From NCBI GenBank assembly GCA_018902385.1, contig JABSSW010000007.1, positions 62,001 through 126,000 on the forward strand: DNA of 64,000 nucleotides. The letters are read 5' to 3'. The notes beneath the pieces were generated by a model. The model was not told the origin of the DNA, searched no databases, and saw nothing but the letters and a program-made list of their open reading frames with translations. Positions 10,648-22,695 of this stretch are shown in pieces. Positions within the stretch are counted from its first letter, which is position 1; each line of letters begins with the position of its first letter. The position numbers were made by a program, and so were the translations under genes. The DNA is from Physcia stellaris (taxonomy: Eukaryota > Ascomycota > Lecanoromycetes > Caliciales > Physciaceae).

Positions 10648-13051
10648 ATGGGCTCTCATACACTAGTTGACGGCGCTGATAGTGTTTCCGACTTGCTGTG
10701 CAATGATCCTTCGAGACCATGGGTGGTGCAAAAATTTGGGGGAACGAGCGTAGGAAAATTTGCAGCGGAAATCGCAGAGCAGGTGGTCAGGTCGGTAATC
10801 CTGATTTGAGCTCGTGCTCAATGTTTACTAATTCTTGTACGCCCATGACAGGCCAAGGATGAAGCACAATCGTATCGCTGTGGTTTGCTCTGCCAGAAGC
10901 GGTAGCACCAAAGTTGAGGGAACAACTAACCGGTCAGTTGCTGAGAGACCTTACGTTGGAGCCCCCGCTGATTGACATCTACTAGGCTTTTAAGAGCTGC
11001 GCGAGAAGCCGGAAGTTCTGATATCGAAGCGTATGAACACATTGTCAATTGTATTCAGGAGGACCACCTGCACTCAGCGAGAGTATATATTAGATCGGCG
11101 AATATTATCAACGAACTTGCTCAATTGACCAATCAGGAGTGTAAAGAGTTGAGGTTAGATTTGGCGGCCGCTCAGCGGATTGGCCAGAGCCCCGGTTTTG
11201 TGGATAGAATCATAAGCAGAGGAGAGATCCTCAGCGCTCAATTCGTGGCAGCGCTATTGCGAGATCGCCAGATCAATTCGAAATTTGTGGACTTGTCCGA
11301 AATCATAAAATTCCATGTCATTCGTGGACTCGACCAGCAATTCTACCAGGCGCTAGCTGCCGCATTGTCTGAGGAAATAAGAGCGTGTGGCGATCAAATA
11401 CCTGTCTTAACAGGTTACTGGGGCTCTGTACCTGGTAAGCTGACCTTGTCGAAGTCAAACCCTGTATGCCTTCTGAGGCATAAAAAGGACACCTGAGAAA
11501 TTCAGTCGAGTGTGCGACATAAAGTACGACGCTACCCATCAGCCACGTTCGCTTGGCTGGTAGTCGTCAGGGGAGAGCAGAGGCAACAACAATAATCACT
11601 CCCTTATCAATGGACCAAGTTCTATGATTTCCGACTCAGTCTCATGATGAATTTCGCTGATCGTACCCTTTAGGCGGGCTGCTGAACAAGGTTGGTCGAG
11701 GATATACGGATCTATGTGCGGCTCTTGTGGCTGTAGGCCTCCACGCAGAAGAGCTACAAATTTGGAAAGAAGTTGATGGTAGGTTTGATGTTTTCCAAGT
11801 CCTCTCTCAAGGGCTGATTGACTGATCAAGGAACAGGGATATTTACCGCTGTATGTAATATAGCTTCGTTGTTCCTTCACCCTGATGGATATATGGCACT
11901 TACAATGACCAAATATGTTACGTCCTTCCACCCCCACCTCATGCGTGGAATTAGAGTTGAGCGTTATCGTCCGTCTTGACCATCTTGCTTGTCCCCACAC
12001 TGCATCGAAGTGAGCCATAGCCCACGTACTAAAGCTGTTGAACAGGATCCGCGAAAAGTTCCAACAGCCCAAAAGCTGGCTACAATCTCTCCAGCCGAAG
12101 CAGCAGAGCTCACGTATGCATATCTGCAAAGTTTGTCTTCGATAGCGCACGTTGACCTGCTTATCTTCCTAGATTCTATGGGTCTGAGGTCATCCATCCC
12201 TTCACGATGGAGCAAGCGATTCGTGCTAGGTATGCCCAAATCACCGCAATACAGATCAATGGTCATTTGTATCATGGCTCATGACTTCTAGAATTCCTAT
12301 CCGAATCCAGAACGTAATCAACCCTAGCAATCCGGGGACAATCATCATGCCCGATAACCCCGGAAGCAACACTCAGACGGCTCCGGGCCATGATCCCAAG
12401 TTGTTCCGCACACGAAGCTCGAGTGTCTTGAAAGACAATAAGCCGAAGCGGCCGACGGCCGTGACGATCAAGCATAAGATCGTCGTGATCAATGTCCATT
12501 CGAATAAGCGCTCCCTGCTTCATGATTTCTACCAGGGAATTTTTTCGACATTATCCAAGTGGAGGCTCTCCGTCGATCTCATCTCTACCTCCGAGGTTCA
12601 TGTCTCGATGGCTCTTCATTCCGAATCAGCAATCTGTTCTGGTGGTGGAGACGATGAGAAAGAGATAGTGGATTCTGAACTTCGAAACGCTATTTACGAG
12701 CTCCAAGAGTACGGGACCACCGACATCATTGATGGTATGGCTATAGTGAGCCTCGTTGGCAAGCAGATGAAGAACATGGTTGGCATAGCAGGGAGGATGT
12801 TCTCCGTGCTAGGAGGTAATATATCCACTGTTCCAAAAGGATCATCGCTGAGCTGACCATAATACAGAGAACAACATCAACATAGAGATGATCAGTCAGG
12901 GTCAGTGGAATCTTCCCTACTTCTCGGAAAAGCGGATTAATACTTTGATAAAGGGGCTAGTGAGATCAACATTTCGTGCGTGATCGAAGAACGTGACGCT
13001 AACCGAGCTCTTAATATCCTCCACACCAACCTGTTCACCTTTCTCGATTGA
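10648..13051 (+). CDS. HOM3: Aspartate kinase (aspartokinase)
   Basis: Catalyses ATP-dependent phosphorylation of L-aspartate, the first step toward Thr, Met and Ile. Ten exons worked out by hand total 523 codons plus stop: 10648-10790, 10852-10932, 10986-11434, 11674-11778, 11837-11850, 12046-12113, 12173-12229, 12292-12815, 12868-12900, 12954-13051, all GT-AG. Shows the kinase signature KFGGTSVGK near residue 30, GYTDLCAAL, the GSEVIHP block, and two C-terminal ACT-type segments (KIVVINVHSNKRSLLHDFYQ and MKNMVGIAGRMFSVLGENN), where threonine feedback acts in fungi. Exon 5 is only 14 nt, and introns 3 (239 bp) and 5 (195 bp) are long. The LINE ends about 255 bp upstream of the ATG, so its promoter may be shortened. 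Confidence 0.93.
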
Positions 13052-13650
13052 TCGACTTTGGAGTCTCCGTCCTCAGCCCGGATGAAAAGGGATAAGCTGC
13101 AATGGTGGTTACCCGTTTATGGAATGTCTGACTAAACATGATATGGACGGAAGCTTTGAATGCTATCCTGGGTCAAAATCGGCCTGTCACCTGTGTGCCT
13201 TCTTTTTGTACGCTTTCCTGGGCGAGGAGAAGTGTTGGTTGACGACATCAGACTAGGCACAGAAAAGTTCGTACGAGAGCAGGGAATCTACTCAGAAAAT
13301 AGTAGGAGAGCAAGTGAAGTATGCGGAGCAAGCCACGAGGTAGTGCAAGTGACCAAGACTATCACAAGCTGGCTCGGCCTATGATAGTCTCAAGTTTCAA
13401 AGGCTGAGCTCTAGGATAAGTTGATAGGCCTATGGAGCTGGGCCCAAGGCTCGGGTTGGCAGGCGCTTAGAAAAGAACGAATGGAGATCATCAGCTGTGC
13501 GCTTCTCCACTTGTTTCGTCCGCGATGAACAGCGTTTGACGTAATCAGCACTTGCTGACACACCAGTACTTCGTAGTGATAGTAAGAGTAGACTGGCCTC
13601 GAGTGTTAGGTACATGCAGTGTGCTTGGCCCAGCGTGTCGAGACCGTGTC

Positions 13651-13662
13651 TTAGGGTTAGGG
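13651..13662 (+). repeat. Interstitial TTAGGG dimer
   Basis: Two exact TTAGGG units. Too short for a telomere relic; fungal Tbf1/Teb1-like factors bind such dimers in promoters, which would suit its place about 380 bp upstream of a start codon. Confidence 0.45.
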
Positions 13663-13975
13663 TGTTGACGCACGCCCTTGCTTCGCGCGTCAAGCAAAGC
13701 CCCGCCCCTCCCTGATTCCTTTTCTTCACTCCTACCTCACTCGGTTCCTTTGCTACCTTCTACCAGAAACTCCTCCTTTGCTTCAACAACCCCCGCAATT
13801 GCTACATGATTGCTTTGCTTCGCCAAAGACACGTTAGATTCAACCCAAGCGGGCGCATCATACCCGTTGCTTCATTCGTCAGATTTTGCCAAGGACATCT
13901 CTCGTCCATCAGCTACATGTCATCATTGCCTGATCGGCCTACAACAACATCCTAGACTTTCAATGTACTTGCTGT

Positions 13976-13981
13976 ACGCGT
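13976..13981 (+). promoter_or_regulatory. ACGCGT (MluI cell-cycle box)
   Basis: An exact MCB core 58 bp upstream of the forkhead ATG. MBF/SBF drive G1/S transcription, and yeast HCM1 is a late-G1 gene, so the site agrees with the gene's assignment. The role is inferred. Confidence 0.4.
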
Positions 13982-14038
13982 CAAATCCTTCGTAGAAATT
14001 GTTCTGACAAACTCTTCAAAAATCGGCGGTGTTTAGTG

Positions 14039-16153
14039 ATGGCGTCGACGCGACGAGTTCACATTTTCCAGGATCCACACTCTACCGACACCGCGTCAAC
14101 ACTGCCACAGCCTACCTACCTTCCTCGACCAACTTCTTCAGGCGATGCCTCATCGATCGACATGTCTTACGCAAAAAACATTGTTCTGGACCCTCCTCCA
14201 GCGAACTCCGATGGTCGGTCCCCTCACAAATTTGATCGACCATCAACGACCCCTCCAACAAGGCCAGTCTTTGGGGATCGGATGAACATTTCACTCCCAC
14301 CTCCAGAGTTATCTTCATTCACCGATTCTCCAGTGAAAAAGTTGGTGGCCCCCGTGTACCAAGCAATTGCGCCGCAAAAGCCCAATACAGCGATTTTTAC
14401 AACATTTCCACTCGCAAAGCTAGCCGATAAGGAGAACCACCATCCTTACCATAGCGATAATTTCGCTGAATTTCCCGAACCAACGTACGACTACGAGCTG
14501 CAGGCACAGACTTCGGGCTCACAGGAACCCAAAGACAAGAAACGTCGTGTGAGTGATGCTGGACTGGAAAAACTACCAGCGCCTGAAAACATGCCACCAG
14601 TTGTGGATAAGGGAGGGAAACCACCATACAGTTATGCCACGCTGATTGGAATGGCTATTCTGCGTGCACCGACCCGGCGGTTGACGCTAGCACAGATCTA
14701 TGCATGGATCTCTAATACTTTCTCGTTCTATGACCCTTCACAGACTGGCTGGCAGAATAGCATTCGTCATAATCTCAGTCTTAACAGCAAATTTATCAAA
14801 CAAGAGAGGCCGAAAGACGACCCTGGTAAAGGTAATTATTGGGCGATAAAGTCGGGTGAGGAAACACAGTTCTTCAAGGATAAGCCCACACGTCGACCAG
14901 CGTCCTCATCTGGACTAAGTATGAAGCCATCATCATTACTATCTAGCGAATCCAATGTCGGCCTCTACCCCGGACTTACTCGGCCCACCTATCGAACGGT
15001 GCCACAAGCATCTGACGGGTTTGAACCTTCGTCAGATGCTACAATTCCCGCGTCCGACGCTCCTTCCCAGGAGGAAGACCATGAAGAAGGACTACGCATG
15101 CCACCACCATCATCACGGATCCTCATCTCGTCTCCGCTCCAGCCAATACAGTCATCGCCTCCACTTGCTCCCAAGCTCTCTCTTGATGATGGCACCCCAC
15201 CTTCAGTGCCCGATCTACATCTATCCACCAAACACCCCGTTTCGCGGAAACGAAAGTTGGCGGACATGGACGACAGCGGGTATTTCTCTTCCTTGGATTC
15301 TTCGGCCACACGACCTCAGCTTCCTGTCAGCGCAATGCTCTCGGACATTGATCCCGATCGACGAAGGAGCACTCGCGGTCGTGCAGAAGACGAAATTGCA
15401 CGAATGCGTTCCTCGTCTCATGATATCAGTCCCACCAAGAGCCGGTCATTAATGAGACAGCCAACTCCGCAACTAGTGTCCTCCTCTCCCCTTCGCCATT
15501 TTGAGGATTCGTTGATGCTACCCCCTTTGACACCCGCTATGACATTCAAGCTTCCATCCAAGCCACCGGCGTCGATATCCCCGAATACAAACTTGAGGAA
15601 CCATCGTAACAAAATAAGGGAACTTGTAGGATCTCCGATCAAGAATGTCAACCACCTCAACGACGAAGTATCCTTCAGTCCGGCTTTCAATATTCTCGAT
15701 GACGAGCACTACAGTCTATTTAGTCCAGGCTTCAGCATATTTGCTGACAGCACTAGAGAGGGCTACTCTCGCCATGCATCTGCCTCTCCTATACGACGAT
15801 CAGCACGACGACCGCGTACCGATCGTCTTAACAAGACGTCTAGCATTCTCGCGGATATCACCGGCACCAGCCTGAACAGCAAGGCACTTCTCAGGACCCC
15901 TTACCTGGACTCACCGATCCGGCGCGGTTCCCCGCCTAAGGGCGCTGGTCTAGACGAAAATGCCGCTAGCGTCGAAAAGGAAGAAGACCTCTTCGGTCTC
16001 GAAATCTTGGATGACGAGGAAGTAGATGATTTCGGTGGCTTGGATCTTCTGCAGGGCTTCAGGAAGATTGGTGGGCAGAAGAGTTCAACTTCTTCAGCCA
16101 AGACCGCAAGTAGACCACCTCTGGGCAGCAGAAGCCATACATCCCGTTTCTGA
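14039..16153 (+). CDS. Forkhead transcription factor, Hcm1/Sep1-like
   Basis: Single exon, 704 aa from the ATG at 14039 (the GTG three bases upstream is not used). The forkhead (winged-helix) domain starts near residue 194 with [14 protein letters not shown], contains the recognition helix [13 protein letters not shown], and ends with the GNYWAIKSG wing near 275. No FHA domain is visible, which separates it from Fkh1/Fkh2 and fits Hcm1 of budding yeast and Sep1 of fission yeast, regulators of S/G2 and septation genes. The rest is Ser/Pro-rich and disordered, with many SP/TP sites (for example SSPLRH, SPIRR) that would suit CDK control. The acidic C-terminus (about 640-675) could be an activation region. 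Confident on family, moderate on orthology. Confidence 0.88.
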   Translation: MASTRRVHIFQDPHSTDTASTLPQPTYLPRPTSSGDASSIDMSYAKNIVLDPPPANSDGRSPHKFDRPSTTPPTRPVFGDRMNISLPPPELSSFTDSPVKKLVAPVYQAIAPQKPNTAIFTTFPLAKLADKENHHPYHSDNFAEFPEPTYDYELQAQTSGSQEPKDKKRRVSDAGLEKLPAPENMPPVVDKGGKPPYSYATLIGMAILRAPTRRLTLAQIYAWISNTFSFYDPSQTGWQNSIRHNLSLNSKFIKQERPKDDPGKGNYWAIKSGEETQFFKDKPTRRPASSSGLSMKPSSLLSSESNVGLYPGLTRPTYRTVPQASDGFEPSSDATIPASDAPSQEEDHEEGLRMPPPSSRILISSPLQPIQSSPPLAPKLSLDDGTPPSVPDLHLSTKHPVSRKRKLADMDDSGYFSSLDSSATRPQLPVSAMLSDIDPDRRRSTRGRAEDEIARMRSSSHDISPTKSRSLMRQPTPQLVSSSPLRHFEDSLMLPPLTPAMTFKLPSKPPASISPNTNLRNHRNKIRELVGSPIKNVNHLNDEVSFSPAFNILDDEHYSLFSPGFSIFADSTREGYSRHASASPIRRSARRPRTDRLNKTSSILADITGTSLNSKALLRTPYLDSPIRRGSPPKGAGLDENAASVEKEEDLFGLEILDDEEVDDFGGLDLLQGFRKIGGQKSSTSSAKTASRPPLGSRSHTSRF

Positions 16154-17767
16154 AGCCTTTCCAAACCGCATTTGCACCGCAACCGCACAGCGCCCCAACG
16201 AATCAGAGCGACACTTGAGCATCTTGTCAGGAGGTAGCCCAAGGGTAGAAGGCGCGCAAACCAGTGGGTGCAACAGGCTCCTTACTGCCCATGTCATCGA
16301 GCATCAGAGACCAACACCAAGGCCTTTCACAGTTCCTACGAGTATTTCCTGTTGTTTTCTTGTGGCGTAAGGTCTGAACGATTGAATGATGGCGGATAGG
16401 AGGGGTTTGGGGGCAAAAGGCGAGCTCGGGGATAGGCAATACCCAGACACGATGCCAAAGACGTCAACGAATTCAGCGATATTATGTTACTCACGCAGCT
16501 TTATCGGATTTCCTCCATCCAGGACCGTCTGTCTTTGCAGATTATGGTTAGATGATTAATCATGTTATACTACACCAATGAAAACACAGTTCCCAATTCA
16601 CGCATGTCTCACATACCATGGTAGTTATTTTAGAAAGCACTATTGACGTTTTCGCGCGTTCGCTATAGCCGGCCTCGCCGGGCGGGTTGAGGTTCTCGTC
16701 AGTATGAGCGGTATCGTCCAAGCTTTCATTGCTCGGAGTAGTACTCAAGAAACTCCCGGATAATGATCGAAAATGTACAACTGCACTTCTCCTTTCGGCT
16801 CTTCCCCCTTGAACAAGAGCGCCATGCGTCTTCTTCCTCCAGTGTGATGCTTCCTCATTACCCTCCTCTCCGACATGTCGAGGGTTCAGATGCTATCGCG
16901 TTCAATAGTTTGTACCAACAGTCTTGTCCTCGGCGAGCCTGTAGTCTCGATTCCTGGCTTACGCCCTTTATTCATGCCTACCGCTTATGTGCCCACCGCG
17001 TCAACTTTCAACGCAGCAGCGTTCGTGTCCCATTGCTAATTGTGGTGGCTTTGCTTCCCGTGGCCTTTATCTTTTTATTTTTCTTTTTTTTTTCTTTCTT
17101 GATCGAAAGCGATAACCCTGGCGCTTCCCCAGGCGTTTTTAGCTTGGATGGAATATCTAGAGGATAGACTCGTTTCCCTGAGTTTCTCGAGGGGATTTAT
17201 CCTTAAAGTTACTGCTCGAGGAAATTTGTGCGGAATGTGCTATTAGGCATGTTGAGGACGCCGGATTTTGATCTTGTAAATCGGTCAATTAGATATCCCA
17301 TGCTCTAGTGTGGTCCAATTTTTGCCTTTCATGAATCGCCACCATATTATGCCTATTTTATTCATTGTGACAAGACGCGTACACGTCCTTGGTACAAAGT
17401 ACATGAAGATTTATATGGAACTGACGTGAAGGTGACATGAAAACGACATCACCTTCTGATTCTGTCCCAAGTCGGGTAATCGCAGATCTGTCGGTGTATT
17501 CTCAACAAAGATTGCACACCACTTTGCAACAGAGCCATGGGATAATTCAACAGTAGTAGCATCGAGAACAAGTTGGCGCTTTATTTCTCTGTTATGACGT
17601 TTCCCATATGTTGCGGGTTTGGGGTAAGGGAAAGGTTTCCTCCCGGTCCCATATCTAGGGTGAAGTCAATGCAAAACAAGATCTGTGAGCTTTGCGAATA
17701 AATTGTGGAGGAGGATAAAACCAGATCGCCTGGGTTAACTGGCCCTGACAGTCTCGCTGAGATGTTT
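16154..17767. other. Intergenic, forkhead to NLR
   Basis: 1.6 kb with no recognised gene. A weak small-gene candidate on the minus strand is listed separately. A T-rich tract lies near 17070-17100. Confidence 0.5.
16491..16873 (-). CDS. Possible small spliced gene, unrecognised
   Basis: Weak candidate. On the minus strand an open stretch with Ser/Glu/Asp-rich residues (about 16748-16610) ends at an ATG followed by a good GTATGTGAG donor. A downstream acceptor would lead to a short exon ending GPGWRKSDKAA and a TGA at 16491-16493. An upstream ATG near 16873 opens a 43-codon frame that does not join cleanly in phase. It could equally be noncoding. No family recognised. Confidence 0.15.
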
Positions 17768-20700
17768 TCAGGCTTCGTCTTCCATGGGACTCGTGCCATC
17801 ACCCGAAGCAATCTCCAACGCATTCAGTCGCTCGAGAAGTTCACCGCTCTCATCGTCCTTGCCAATGTCACTTAGAAACTCCGTCAAATGGCGAAGACTC
17901 TTCATCGTCCTGTCATCTCCGGAGCCCAAAACCTTGACCCTACCCTCATATGCACGGCGGAAGAGGACTTCGGCTTCCTCGTTCTTTCCTTGGTAAGCCA
18001 ATACAGAGGCCAGATTATTGGTCACCAGCAGGGTAAGCGGATGTTCTGGACCTTCGAGATCGGTCTGCGCTTCCAACACCTTGCGATAGTTCTCCTCCGA
18101 CGCTGAGTATTTCTTTAGCTGCTGCTGGACCCACGACAGCTGCACGTGGCACTCAAGTGTCGTGGCATGACCGGATCCCAATTGGTTTGACTTGAGGTCT
18201 ACCAGCTGAGAAAACATCGGTTCGGCTTCTTCCAACCTCTTCAAATGCATCATCGTCACTGCTAAATTCCAGAGAGCCTCGAGCGTATCCTCATGTTCAT
18301 AACCCATCCTTTCAACCCTGTACTTGAGCACTTGTTCGTACAGATCGATCGCATCTTCGGGTCTGCCTTGATGGCCGATTGCGAATGCCAGCTGCTGCCG
18401 AATGGCATAAGCAGCAGAACTGTCCTCGCCCGTGAGCCGCATCTGTACCGCGAGCTGCTGGCGGCGAATTGGCTCAGCTTCAGCGTATTTTTCTTGGTCT
18501 ATCAGCAAGGTCGCGTATTTGTGAAGGAGTTGCAAATACTCCAAATCGCCTTCCGCTCCTCTCGATTGGGCAAGCTCGATGGTTTCACGGTCCAGGCTCT
18601 CCGCTTCCGTGTATCTACCCTGTTGGCCTATAAGTATGGATAGGTTGCTCCGACTCGTGAGAGTATCTGGGTGATTAACTCCTAACGCTACATTTTGACC
18701 TTCGATCACTTTCCTGAATGCTTCTTCTGCCTCCGTCGGTTGCCCTCTATCTGCTAAGACACAACCTAGATTGTGCAAAGTGTTGAGAGTAGATGGATGC
18801 TTCTCGCCGAGAAGCTTTACTTCGTCACTATACACCCATCGATACAATCTTTCCGCCTCTTCCTGATGTCCCTGTCTCCCTCTTAGCGTTGCTATGTTGC
18901 TGCGAGTTACTAATGTGTCTGGGTGAAGCTGTATCGTAGTGTTAGTGACTTATCCTATGGTGTCGTGGTACTGAAGGGGAGACCAGACAGATTCGTCGCA
19001 GTTGCAGCCATGGTTGGCTGGTCGTAAATGCATTGATCATCATTTGCATTACGAAAAGGCGACTTACTTCTCCTAAGACCTTGATGCGATTTTCGAGTAG
19101 GATCTCGTAGGTATTTGCAGCTTCCTCGAGCTTGTCTTGGTCTCTAAGGACGCCAGCTAACTCCCCGAGCGTAATGAAGGTATCAGGATTTGCAAAGCTA
19201 TTTGCACATTAGTAAGGTAGGCTCTTTTTGTCAACATCTGAGACACATTTCAGTCTTACCCCATGAGCTTTTCTATTTTTGCTAGGGCGTCACGGTGCAT
19301 TTGCTCGGCTTCGGCATACTTGCCTTGATGCGAAAGTAAGCGAGCAGCATTGTTGATAGCTATGAGTAGATCGGCCCTGGAAAGATTTGAGGGTCAGCAA
19401 GTCCGAGGTAGTGTGTCAGGTAAGTCACAGTACTACAGCACTGGTTTCAAATGCCACGGACAACCGTCATGGGGAACGAAAGACTGCGAGGAGACCTACT
19501 GGATGTGCACGTCATCAGGGTTTTTATCAAACAGCTTTTGTTTCTCTGTCAATTCCCGTCGGTGTACCTCCTCTGCTTCTTTGTGCCTTCCCAAGCTTCG
19601 CAAATCGTAGCCCAGCGCGTTCAACGTTTCCAACGTCAGTCGATGGCTGTCCCCTAAGACCTTTTCTCTGCCTGCCAATACTTTCCTCTGCAATCGAACG
19701 GCCTCTTCATACCTCCCTCGCCTGTGTATTGTCATCGCAAGCTCGGCGGTAGATGCCAGTGTCTTGGCGTTGTCGTCGCCATACAAACGTCTGTGGGTGC
19801 ATGTGAAGTCAGTTTCTCATTTGCCCGATAAGTCCCCTGGGAGAAGCATTCCCTCCGACCAAACTTTGCTTGCGACAGATCAATCGGCTCGCTAGGACGT
19901 TTGATGTGTCAGAGAAGGACCTACCGATGCAGCTGCAACGATTCTCGGGATCGACTTTCCGCAACCTCCAACCTACCCTGCTTCCGCAGATATGATGATG
20001 TGTGCATGAGCAGAGTGGCGCGGGATGCAGCTTGAGCTGTGGATTGATCAATGAACCCATAATTGAGGACCGCATCAGCATGAGGCAGGTACATAGCACA
20101 AGTCGACCAATTTTCAAACCATCCCTCAGGGAATCTTTCTGCAAGAAGACGCTGAGCTTCTTGTGCTGAGGCATCGTGCTTCTTCTCGTACTCTGATAAC
20201 CAAGCACGGGTAGCTACTTGCACCAATCGGTGTATGTTCGAAGCATTGCTGGAAGAGCTGCGGGTGATGAGAGAAAATGCATCCAAGAGCCCGACAGCTT
20301 CATCAAAAGTGAATGAGTCCTCGTTGTCCATGATAAGTAGGCTGTCAGGAATGGCCTGTCTATCTAGATAGCTCATGATCGACAGGATCTCAGCTGCTCG
20401 TGGATTTTCAGACTGAATTGAGTTGAACGATATATACCAAGTGGTCAACACTGACTCGAGTGGTCTCGCTGAGAAGATTTGTGGGTCAGGATTATCTTTC
20501 AAGGCGGCTTAACAAATAGATACGTGTCTCTGTTTTGGAAGTTCTGGCCCTACAAAGCTACAAGCCATTCGGTCCGCTGCTGCAACGAAAGGAAAATTGG
20601 GAAATTCCGAAGTCTACTCACCTTCCCTGCCATGGTACTTAGATCTTTGACCGAGGAGTTGAATCCTGGTTGAATGACTCTGTCGATATGATTCGAGATA

Positions 20701-22332
20701 CTGTGAAATGCGCTTACGCCGTTTTAGCATGAATGCTACTGCCTGAGTTATAGCGAGGGGAAGATAGACCAGCTCGTCAAGTAGCGCTAGTTGTTCTGCC
20801 TCTGTACTCTGAGATTGGATTCGAGTACCGAGTAGCGACCTAGCCTCCTCAACGCTCATGGACGGGACATCGATTGGATCGCGGCTAGAGTCGAGATCAA
20901 TGCCTATATCTCTGTTTCGAGTGGTATACAAGATCGCGCCCAAAGCAGTTTGCGGCATGTACTCGCAAAGTGCCTTTCCTCTGTAATTACCGTTTTCAAA
21001 AAACATAGTCCGATCGTCAACGTTGTCGATGATCATTAGCCACCTGCGCTCATACTCCGTCTCTAGGTAGCCTTGAACCAGCTGCAACACGTCGATCCCC
21101 GGAACATCTCGGCCAGGTATTTTACATTTATATGCGATTCTTTTGAACGACTCCACGAAATGTGCCGTGTTTGTAGCGTGTATCCAGAACACAGAAGTGC
21201 TGGGTGAATTAGATCTTTGCTGATATGCGTACTCTAAAGCTATCTGAGACTTGCTACAGTTTAGTTAACAGTGTACATGTGATTTAAACCACGATTCACT
21301 GCTGCCGATACGCAAAAATAAAGCGAAGAATGATTCGCAGAAAGCAACCATAATGATCACATTGACGAAAGGAGACAACGGGTGCGATAATGTAGACGAA
21401 GAAAAGAGCGTGGTTGAAGAAGATACTCACCCTACACCTCCCAGGCCGCACAATACTGCTTTTCTTACGAAATCTGATGTTGGCTCCAGTCTTTCCCTGA
21501 TTTCGTCTATGATGACCTTGCGGCCAACAAATTCGGGATTTCGTCCGATGGTAACTAGCCATACAGATTGATCTATAAGGGCCCCATGTTCGCCGGGATC
21601 TACCTTGAGCTGGCCGAGGCGAATGTCGTCAAGTATCGCCGTCTGAGCATTCTGGATTTGCAAGATCGAGTGTGTATTTGCCTCTACATGGGAGCTTGAC
21701 TTTCTGACCGCGCTTGAGTGTCAGCGGATTCTCATCATCATTTGAATCAATGTATCATAGCCAGCACTGTTCACTTATACGAGGCCTTCTCAAGTAGAAT
21801 TGCGACCCGCAACGCAATTGAACGGAGAGGATTGGACCATCGTTGCTTGAGATTGAAAAACAGCGAAGGCGCAAACAAGAACATAGGGCAGGTAGAAGCA
21901 TCATGCTAACCTTGTTTCTGCTTGCAAAAGAATGCTCAGTGTGTTCAGCAGACTATCTAGAACGTTCTGCAGCTCTTCAACTTTCTCGCTTCGGCTCAAC
22001 GACCGTAAAGCTTTCCTTGCATTACTCCACCAACGGTCTTGACCTTCCTGTGAACCCTTGAGGCTGTTGAGCAACAGCACCAAATCTTCTGCTTGTGCTT
22101 GACAGCGTGCAATGACCGACTTCTCTAGAGTGCCATTTACGGAGTTCGCAGACAATGACCGCAAAAGAACTAGGAGATCAGATAGTCGATCGGCCTGAGC
22201 TGCAAGCTTGCGAGGCAACCCAGGCCCTGTCGAATAGTCTCGTATTCGTCCGCATACTTCAGCTGTAAAATCAAGGAACTGCAAAACATTTGCGGCAAGA
22301 CCCACGACCACAAGAGCTTCGGCTCCAGACAT
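17768..22332 (-). CDS. NLR-type receptor: SesA-like domain, NB-ARC, TPR repeats
   Basis: Eight exons (22332-21911, 21703-21431, 21253-20622, 20495-19925, 19790-19500, 19376-19260, 19197-19068, 18928-17768) sum to 1198 codons plus stop, all GT-AG. Residues 1 to about 140 form a hydrophobic helical domain (AEALVVVGLAANVLQFLDF) like the SesA/NACHT-N domains that head fungal NLRs. NB-ARC follows: P-loop GLGGVGKSQ, interrupted by an intron, Walker B WLMIIDNVDD and the TTRN sensor. After an ARC/helical segment come about ten 42-residue TPRs of the kinesin-light-chain type (GxxHPxTLxxxxNLA...). Fungal NLRs act in nonself recognition and regulated cell death; the SesA head is thought to be the signalling part. 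All motifs look intact. The ligand is unknown. Confidence 0.87.
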
Positions 22333-22695
22333 AATGCATTATGAGACAACGGATCGAGTGGATCGTGCCATCAGCACCTGGTAATGGAGGAATTGAATCA
22401 CTTGCACGACATCGTCTGTCATGCCGATGTTTGACGATGGAATTTACAAGCGATATATGTCTTTCGCGGAGCATAATACTTATAGCCATCGGAATTGTCA
22501 AAGAATACGGGGTGAAGTATTTTATTGCCCTAATTGGCAGTTACAGTACCGTAATCAGCCGGCAGCAACCGAAATCATGACACAATCCTTTTCGATCACA
22601 GGCTTCGAAGAGCTGAAAATATTTAGTGAATCAAGGTACCCCGAACTCGCTCAACCCTTGCCTCTGACACCTGGGATCCCAGCCCAGGTGGCGAA
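22333..22695. other. Divergent promoter region
   Basis: 363 bp shared by the NLR (minus) and the small glycine-rich protein (plus). No RNA gene or repeat seen. Confidence 0.5.

Larger units (their letters stand above)
13052..14038. other. Intergenic, HOM3 to forkhead gene
   Basis: No convincing gene. Holds the forkhead-gene promoter with a pyrimidine-rich leader (about 13720-13800), two telomere-type repeats at 13651-13662 and an MCB-like box at 13976-13981. Confidence 0.5.

Noticed and set aside
11596-12150. 184-codon minus-strand ORF within HOM3
   Set aside because: Runs across HOM3 exons and introns in antisense; the HOM3 model explains this region fully.
13651-13662. Telomere relic
   Set aside because: Only two TTAGGG units, with housekeeping genes on both sides; more likely a promoter motif or chance.
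16763-17167. 134-codon plus-strand ORF with Phe run
   Set aside because: The apparent membrane segment comes from a poly(T) tract; no family or splice support.
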